A stretch of 64,000 nt of DNA from Pseudomonadota bacterium (GTDB lineage Bacteria; Desulfobacterota; Binatia; Binatales; Binataceae): the NCBI GenBank assembly GCA_021325025.1, contig JAJPHZ010000007.1, positions 126,190 through 190,189 of the forward strand, written 5' to 3'. Under the pieces are notes generated by a model. That model was not told where the DNA came from and made no database searches. It was given only the letters and a program-made list of their open reading frames with translations. Made by a program: the position numbers and the translations under genes. Positions 59,101 through 64,000 of the stretch are shown here, piece after piece. Position 1 is the stretch's first letter, and every line of letters starts with the position of its first letter.

Positions 59101-60138
59101 TCACAGCGACAGCCAATGCGGATGGCGCGGTGCGTGGTGCAGCATCACGTCGTAGGTCTGCCCGCTGGGCGCTTCGGCAGGCGGTGCGAAGGAAATCGGC
59201 ACCGGGATGAAGGTAATCACGAACAACACGATAGTCAGCCACGCGGCCACTCGGCGCGGCGTATCCAGCGGCGTTTCCGTGTCCATCGCGGCCGGATGGC
59301 CCAGACCGAGGAAAACCAGCAGTACCGCCCACAGCAGCCATCCGGTCCAGTACGACCATCCCAGCATCCACGGCACCACCACCATCAGAACGCAGCACAG
59401 AACGAAAAGTCGCGAGATGGCGCGATGGCTGCGCCCGAACAGCGCATAGATGACGTGACCGCCGTCGAGCTGTCCGACCGGAAGCAGATTCAAGGTCGTG
59501 ACAAAAAGCCCGATCCATCCGGCAAACGCGATCGGATGCAGGTTAATCGTGACGGAGTTGGGATCAACCCCAAGTGTCCAGCGCGAAAGCCCCAGGAACA
59601 GCAGCGAATTTCCCAATTCCAGGCCGCCCGCGCCGCGCTCCAACGGCAGGATTTCGGAATAGTGCAGGCCGATTATTACCGCCGGCACCGCCAGCAGCAT
59701 CCCGGCCCAGGGACCGGCGGCGCCCACATCGAACATGATTCGGCGCGACCGCGGCGGCGATTTCATCCTGATAAAGGCGCCGAAGGTCCCGATAATGAAC
59801 ACCGAAGGCAACGGCGCGGGAATAAAGTATGGCAGGCTCACGTTGACGTGGTTGCGGCGCGCCGTGATGTAATGGCCCAGCTCATGCAGCAGCAGGATCG
59901 CCATCAGCGGCACCGAAAACGTCAGCCCCTGCAACAGCCCGGCAGGCCGCAGCAGCGGATGGTCCACCCCGGCCATGTAGGCCCCCGCCATCGTGGTCGT
60001 CAGCAGCGTCAGCGCGAACAGGACCAGATTGGCGATGGGCTTGTGGGTGGGCGCGAGAGCTGCTTCCGGCTCATAGCTAGGCGGCGGCGCAACGTAGCGG
60101 GGAATTTCCGTGACGACTGGAGAAGTATCTTCGGTCAT
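59101..60138 (-). CDS. Site-2 protease (M50) family intramembrane metalloprotease
   Basis: A 345-residue multi-pass membrane zinc protease. The HELGH motif (LLLHELGHYI) gives two ligands and the catalytic Glu, and NLLPVGQLDGGHVI provides the third ligand Asp. An N-terminal soluble Pro-rich segment (residues 1-30) precedes about seven membrane helices. It probably cleaves membrane-bound regulators; no anti-sigma factor or other partner gene is adjacent. Its ATG overlaps the SAM hydrolase stop by 4 bp. Confidence 0.9.
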   Translation of the reverse strand: MTEDTSPVVTEIPRYVAPPPSYEPEAALAPTHKPIANLVLFALTLLTTTMAGAYMAGVDHPLLRPAGLLQGLTFSVPLMAILLLHELGHYITARRNHVNVSLPYFIPAPLPSVFIIGTFGAFIRMKSPPRSRRIMFDVGAAGPWAGMLLAVPAVIIGLHYSEILPLERGAGGLELGNSLLFLGLSRWTLGVDPNSVTINLHPIAFAGWIGLFVTTLNLLPVGQLDGGHVIYALFGRSHRAISRLFVLCCVLMVVVPWMLGWSYWTGWLLWAVLLVFLGLGHPAAMDTETPLDTPRRVAAWLTIVLFVITFIPVPISFAPPAEAPSGQTYDVMLHHAPRHPHWLSL

Positions 60139-60974
60139 GGTTGAGCGCGCACCCTAATCTCCGCACCCGGTCCGGCGGCCAGTAGCTCAGCCGCATTGCC
60201 CTCGCGAACCGCTATTTCCAGCAGGTCAAAGCTTCCAAACAGCGCCAGTGGGGCATTCTTGGGCACGTCCCCGTAGGTCCGGCAAACAAGGAGCGGAACG
60301 TTGCCCTTGATCCTAACCAAAAGCGATGAGCTTGGAAAGCGAGCTTGGAAAGCTGCGATTTGCGAGCGCGACAAATTGGAGATCAGGTTGCCGTACGTAT
60401 CGACGTAAACGACCTGGCCCACCAGCTCCCTTGCGTTCTCCACCGGTTCCGGCAGTGTGCAGGCTTTAATGTCCGCAATCAGCGGCCCGAGCTTGAGCAG
60501 GTCGACCCCGTTCCAAAGATGCGCGCCCACCGGCGCAAAGAGGTCGCGGCCGTGGAAGGTTGAACTTTGGCGGGGCAGAAAGTAACGCTCGACGCTGAGC
60601 TCGACGGCGCGCTTGACCCCCGCCTGCTCCGCAGCCAACCACAGCACGCCATTGTCGGGTCCAACCAGCCTCGCTCCGGCGGCGGTTTCGATTGCGATAG
60701 CGCGCCGGGGCGTTCCCACTCCGGGATCGACGACCACGACAAAGACAGTTTTGGATGGGAAAAACCGCCAGCTTTCCCGCAGGACCAGGGCCCCGGCCGC
60801 CACGCTCTGCGGCGCGACGCCGTGGGTGATATCGATGATGGGCGCGCCAGGCGCGATCGAGGCAATCACGCCGCGCATCACCCCGGCGTAATGGTCGCGG
60901 TAGCCGAAATCGGTAAGCAGCGCAATCGGCGCCGCCTGGCCGCGGGCTTTTTGGGCGCTGAGCTTTCCGGCCAT
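60135..60974 (-). CDS. SAM hydroxide adenosyltransferase (DUF62)
   Basis: A 279-residue enzyme of the fluorinase-like fold that hydrolyses S-adenosylmethionine to adenosine and methionine. The marks are PIALLTDFGYRDHYAGVMRGVI, PIIDITHGV, VFVVVVDPGVGTPRRAIAI, LVGPDNGVL, and GRDLFAPVGAHL, which match DUF62 proteins rather than true fluorinases. The start is uncertain; ATG 60974 fits the conserved N terminus, while the frame is open up to 61064 next to the tRNA. It begins the six-gene run. Confidence 0.87.
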   Translation of the reverse strand: MAGKLSAQKARGQAAPIALLTDFGYRDHYAGVMRGVIASIAPGAPIIDITHGVAPQSVAAGALVLRESWRFFPSKTVFVVVVDPGVGTPRRAIAIETAAGARLVGPDNGVLWLAAEQAGVKRAVELSVERYFLPRQSSTFHGRDLFAPVGAHLWNGVDLLKLGPLIADIKACTLPEPVENARELVGQVVYVDTYGNLISNLSRSQIAAFQARFPSSSLLVRIKGNVPLLVCRTYGDVPKNAPLALFGSFDLLEIAVREGNAAELLAAGPGAEIRVRAQP

Positions 60975-61068
60975 AAACCAAGAATTTTCCGCATCCGTCC
61001 CCCATGCAAGCAACCAAGCCGCCGATTTGACAGCCAGAGCCTGGCCGCTTAGACTCCCAACCAATAGG

Positions 61069-61140
<72 letters not shown>

Positions 61141-61629
61141 CCCCCGGGCGATTTCCTTTTAGTTCTTGGGCGAATTGTGATGGTTTTGAGGCGCCGGCGA
61201 GGCCCCCGGGGACTCGTCTGTCCGGCCTGTTGTGGCGCGATTGTGGCAAAATCCCGGCAGGCGCGCTTCGCCCTACGGTTGCTGCCGGGCCACGGAGTTG
61301 GCTCGAGCATCTCGTTGCCCGGCGGCTTGGATGGGAGCCGACTGGAGATGGGGGCGGGGGCCGGACGCAATTGAGCGGCCCGCGGTCGCCTTGGCCCGAC
61401 GCCTTTTACCCGTGCGCTGTCCGAGGCCGGGCGTGCCAGTGGTCTATCCGAGTTCACGAGCCGTGGAGGTTCGAGGCCGGGCGCGTTGCCCCCCGCCCGG
61501 GTAACCACACGCTCTTTCGCGATTTCACCGACATGGCGGGTTACCACGCGGGCGGCCTCTGGCTGGAGGGTGCAGGGGCCGGGTTTGCTCAATCGGGTTG
61601 CGCACAAAGTCCTGGGACGAATTGATTCG
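61141..61629. other. Region between tRNA-Gly and the phage-like genes
   Basis: No gene with a plausible family. The sequence CGAGGCCGGGCG occurs twice (61422-61433 and 61472-61483, 50 bp apart). The second copy leads into a CCGGGCG/CGCCCGG hairpin near 61477-61500. An open frame on the minus strand reading through the tRNA is a known type of artefact. This would be the left end of an integrated element if one is present. Confidence 0.4.
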
Positions 61630-62430
61630 ATGGCGCAGTTTTTTCGTATCCGCAACTTCGAACGCTTTCAACATTACAAGGACCGCAATCCGCCCTGGAT
61701 TCGGCTGTACGGTGCGCTGTGGCGCGATCGTGCCTTTTTTCGTCTGCCCGACGCCGTCAAGGCCCATCTGATTGGCCTGTTTGCCTTGGCTGCACGGCTG
61801 GATAACCGGATTCCCGACGACCCCGAATGGCTGGCACATGAGCTGTGCGCGTCGGAGCCGATCGACTTCGCGGCGCTGCTCGCCTCAGGCTTCCTGATCC
61901 CGGAGCATCCCGCTAGCGCGCCGCAACCGCCGTGCAATCGCGCCGATACGGGTTCTGTCTCTGAATCTGATCTGCTTTGCCCCAAGGCGGATGATGACGG
62001 GATCCGGCATGAGGCCCCGGATGATGCTGCCGCCATCGGCGCCGATGCCACCGCGCAATCGGACAGCGGCGCGGCAGCTTGCGATGGCAGCGGCGCGCAG
62101 GCGGCGCCGGAGCAGCGCAAGGCAAAGAGGCCGGAAACCGGGTGGCCGCCGGACTTTGCGCTGGACCATGAGATGCGGGCGTTCGCCGCGCGGCTGGGAA
62201 TCGACGCCGAGGCGGAATTCGAGGCCTGGCGCGACGACTGTGCAGCGCATGATCGGCGCTACGCCGATTGGCGAGCTGCGTGGCGTGGACGCTGCCGCAA
62301 CGCACTGCGCTTCGGGGCTGGCGTCGGGCAAAGAGCGCGGGCGTCGCCCGGCGGGGAAAGCGCGCTGCAGGTGGCGCTGCGGCGCCTGCGTGAGGCGAGC
62401 GAACGCGAGCGGCCGGGGAGGGCATCATGA
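61630..62430 (+). CDS. Phage-type replisome organiser (DnaT-like C terminus)
   Basis: A 266-residue protein. The N-terminal 75 residues (FRIRNFERFQHYKDRNPPWIRLYGALWRDRAFFRLPDAVKAHLI then ARLDNRIPDDPEWLAHEL) match the start domain of phage replication organiser proteins, which bind the origin. A low-complexity Ala/Asp/Ser linker follows (about 105-165). The C terminus (DFALDHEMRAFAARLGIDAEAEFEAWRD...YADWRAAWRGRCRNAL) resembles the DnaT/phage replication-protein domain that contacts single-stranded DNA or helicase. It overlaps the next gene by 4 bp. Confidence 0.75.
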   Translation: MAQFFRIRNFERFQHYKDRNPPWIRLYGALWRDRAFFRLPDAVKAHLIGLFALAARLDNRIPDDPEWLAHELCASEPIDFAALLASGFLIPEHPASAPQPPCNRADTGSVSESDLLCPKADDDGIRHEAPDDAAAIGADATAQSDSGAAACDGSGAQAAPEQRKAKRPETGWPPDFALDHEMRAFAARLGIDAEAEFEAWRDDCAAHDRRYADWRAAWRGRCRNALRFGAGVGQRARASPGGESALQVALRRLREASERERPGRAS

Positions 62431-62981
62431 CCGAGGTTGAAAGCAAACGCATCACCACATTGCTGGCGGCCGCCTATCCGGCGTGGAAGCCGACTGAGGC
62501 GACCATGGAGCTGTACGAGCGGCTGCTGCGCCCGCTGGAGGCGGGTTTGGCCGAGGAGGCGGTGCTGCGAATTATCCGCACGCCACGCGAGTTCGCTCCG
62601 CCGGTGGGTTCGATTTGCCATCTGGCGGCGCGGCTGACGCTTAAGGGCGGGGAAGGGGAAATGAGCCCCGAGGAGGGGTGGGCCGAGGTGGCAGGTGCGA
62701 TCCGCAGGCACGGTTGTTATCGCGTGCCGAGATTCAGCAGTCCGATCCTCAACCGCGTGGTGGCGGCGATGGACTGGAGGGAGTTGTGCACCAATCCCAA
62801 CCTGGAAGCCACGCGCGCCCACTTCTTCCGCCTGTTCGCGGCATTGAAGGAAGGCGAGATCGCCCGGCGGGTCGAGGAGTTAAGCGGTGGCCGGCGCCAT
62901 GAGCGAGTGGCTGAAGGCTGGCTGGCACGCCTGCCAAGCGCCGCTGGCGCCGACAGGTCAACCGTACCGACCGGAGTCTAA
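62427..62981 (+). CDS. Phage replicative helicase loader/inhibitor (G39P-like)
   Basis: A 184-residue protein with the G39P-like pattern: an N-terminal helical domain LLAAAYPAWKPTEATMELYERLLRPLEAGLAEEAVLRIIRTPREFAPPVGSI, then a segment EEGWAEVAGAIRRHGCYRVPRFSSPILNRVVAAMDWRELCTNPNLEATRAHFFRLF typical of such phage or prophage proteins. It would recruit the host DnaB helicase. It is coupled to the replisome organiser by ATGA overlap, supporting a replication module. Confidence 0.75.
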   Translation: MTEVESKRITTLLAAAYPAWKPTEATMELYERLLRPLEAGLAEEAVLRIIRTPREFAPPVGSICHLAARLTLKGGEGEMSPEEGWAEVAGAIRRHGCYRVPRFSSPILNRVVAAMDWRELCTNPNLEATRAHFFRLFAALKEGEIARRVEELSGGRRHERVAEGWLARLPSAAGADRSTVPTGV

Positions 62982-62994
62982 GGAGTGTGTTGCG

Positions 62995-63501
62995 ATGACA
63001 GCAAGCATTGTGAGTCATTGGCCGATGGCCGCGGAGGTGGGGACGTTGGAAGAACATCAAGTCAGACGGGGAGGAGGATCCGTGCGCCACGGCAGTCCGG
63101 GCGCGCGGCGGCGCCGGGGGCGCCCGCGCAGGAAGGCTGCGCAATGGGATTCCAACGCGATGATGCGGGCGCTGGAGGCGCTGGCCAAGCTGGTGACGCC
63201 GCAGGTCATGCTGCCGGTGCAGCTGCGGTCGGAGCCCGAGGATCTGCCGGAATTCGGCCTGCTGCGCGCGGTGCTGGTCAATGCGATTACCGAGTACATC
63301 GATTCGTTCAAACCATCGCCCAACCTGGAGGTCGCGCAGCGCCGACGCGAGGCGCGCAAGGTGGCGGAGAGCTGGTTTGCGGGCGACCCGGGTGCGCCGA
63401 TCGAGTTTGAGCTGTGCTGTTCGATGTTCGGAATGAGCGCGGATCAGATGCGCGAGAAGATTCGGCAATTAACCCGCCGACTGACCGCGCCCTGGAATTA
63501 A
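62995..63501 (+). CDS. Phage-associated protein of unknown function
   Basis: A 168-residue protein that I cannot assign. An Arg/Gly-rich basic patch (about 20-50) is followed by helices EALAKLVTPQVMLPVQL and LPEFGLLRAVLVNAITEYIDSF, and by a C-terminal helix-turn-helix-like FELCCSMFGMSADQMREKIRQLTRRL, similar in layout to small phage proteins that follow replication genes. AAGGAG lies 8 nt before ATG 62995; an earlier in-frame GTG at 62887 would overlap the loader gene. Confidence 0.55.
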   Translation: MTASIVSHWPMAAEVGTLEEHQVRRGGGSVRHGSPGARRRRGRPRRKAAQWDSNAMMRALEALAKLVTPQVMLPVQLRSEPEDLPEFGLLRAVLVNAITEYIDSFKPSPNLEVAQRRREARKVAESWFAGDPGAPIEFELCCSMFGMSADQMREKIRQLTRRLTAPWN

Positions 63502-64000
63502 GCGTCGCGCGGGTCTTGGGCGCAGAGAAGGCGTGGAAAGCGAGAGACGCTCCGTGCTTTGGAGGCGAGTGCGGTCACAATGATGTAACACTGCTTCCCT
63601 TGACATTGCGATCCGGTCGTGATCACCATTGTAAGCCTCGCGGGCGATTCGGGGGCTGCAAGGGGGAATCTGGGGTTACCTTGTGCGATTGGTGATCCAG
63701 GCGGGCAGCTTGCGCATGGAAAACCCGATGGCACTTCAGTCCTGCCAATATTGAAAATTTGCTTCGAATGAATCTGGGCGGCGCGTCGTCGTGCCGTCCA
63801 AGACTGCGACCTGCGCCGGCCACGCGGGCCCGGCGCGAGGGTGTTTGGCGTGGGATGTGTTCTGCCTGCGCGTGTTGGACATGTGCGTGAGAGGGCGGTC
63901 TGCCGGGCTTTGAGGCAAGCGTCGGCGGAGATGCCCGGTTTTTTCGCATGCGCTGGAGTATTCGGACTCGGTATCGCCGATTTTTGCTGGCACAGTGACT
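63502..64000. other. Right end of window, no supported gene
   Basis: Open frames here are short and show no family pattern or good start. A TTGACA at 63600-63605 could be a -35 of a plus-strand promoter, but no -10 sits at 16-18 bp. If an integrated element continues, its further genes lie beyond the window. Confidence 0.4.

Noticed and set aside
63600..63640. A promoter at the right end of the window
   Set aside because: TTGACA is present but no acceptable -10 lies at 16-18 bp.

Overview
The window is about 64 kb of GC-rich, densely packed bacterial chromosome from a Gram-negative organism. HldE (an LPS heptose enzyme), several lipoprotein signals, an RND efflux pair and SCO1 all point to an outer membrane. 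The gene mix (adenosylcobalamin-dependent ribonucleotide reductase, tandem ArsA-like ATPases, DUF4911, bactofilin, many CoA-transferase, SDR, EthD, P450 and amidohydrolase genes) resembles deltaproteobacteria-like soil lineages such as Binatota. That placement is inference; there is no rRNA here to test it.

Layout. 0-13 kb is a catabolic or lipid-type region. It holds two tandem cytochrome P450s (the first cut by the window edge), a SnoaL-like protein, a secreted serine-protease lipoprotein, a 1030-residue NHL-repeat surface protein, a lone degenerate Hint-domain protein coupled to an SDR, a DUF374 acyltransferase-like protein, an acyl-CoA synthetase, and a thiolase-like/DUF35 pair. 13-19 kb has a secreted phosphodiesterase, an HxlR regulator/BNR/MoaD-like operon behind a clear 27-bp palindrome, SCO1 and bactofilin. 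19-31 kb has nrdJ, a DciA-like protein, two ArsA-like ATPases, a DyP peroxidase, an enolase-gpmI operon, a GFA protein, an amidohydrolase and a double EthD protein. 31-41 kb has an RND efflux pair, DUF3108, a HEAT-repeat protein, a deoxyhypusine-synthase-like protein and HldE. 41-48 kb has small envelope or zinc-ribbon genes, TatD and a complete ECF transporter (S, fused A-A, T) followed by a methyltransferase. 48-54 kb has two adjacent family III CoA-transferases that look like a heteromeric pair, aminopeptidase P, an SDR and a SnoaL protein. 54-61 kb has a GH15 enzyme and a six-gene minus-strand run (SAM hydrolase, M50 protease, dCMP deaminase, cytochrome c, leucyl aminopeptidase, hot-dog dehydratase).

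61-64 kb begins with tRNA-Gly(CCC), followed by three genes that look like a phage replication module (replisome organiser, helicase loader, small HTH-like protein). This suggests an element integrated at the tRNA 3' end; no integrase is inside the window.

No CRISPR array, rRNA or intact insertion sequence was seen. The best leads for something unusual are the degenerate Hint/SDR pair, the CoA-transferase pair in which one member lacks the catalytic Asp, the palindrome-controlled HxlR/BNR/MoaD operon, the roughly 230-nt G-rich non-coding stretch ending in a very strong terminator after nrdJ, and the element at the tRNA.
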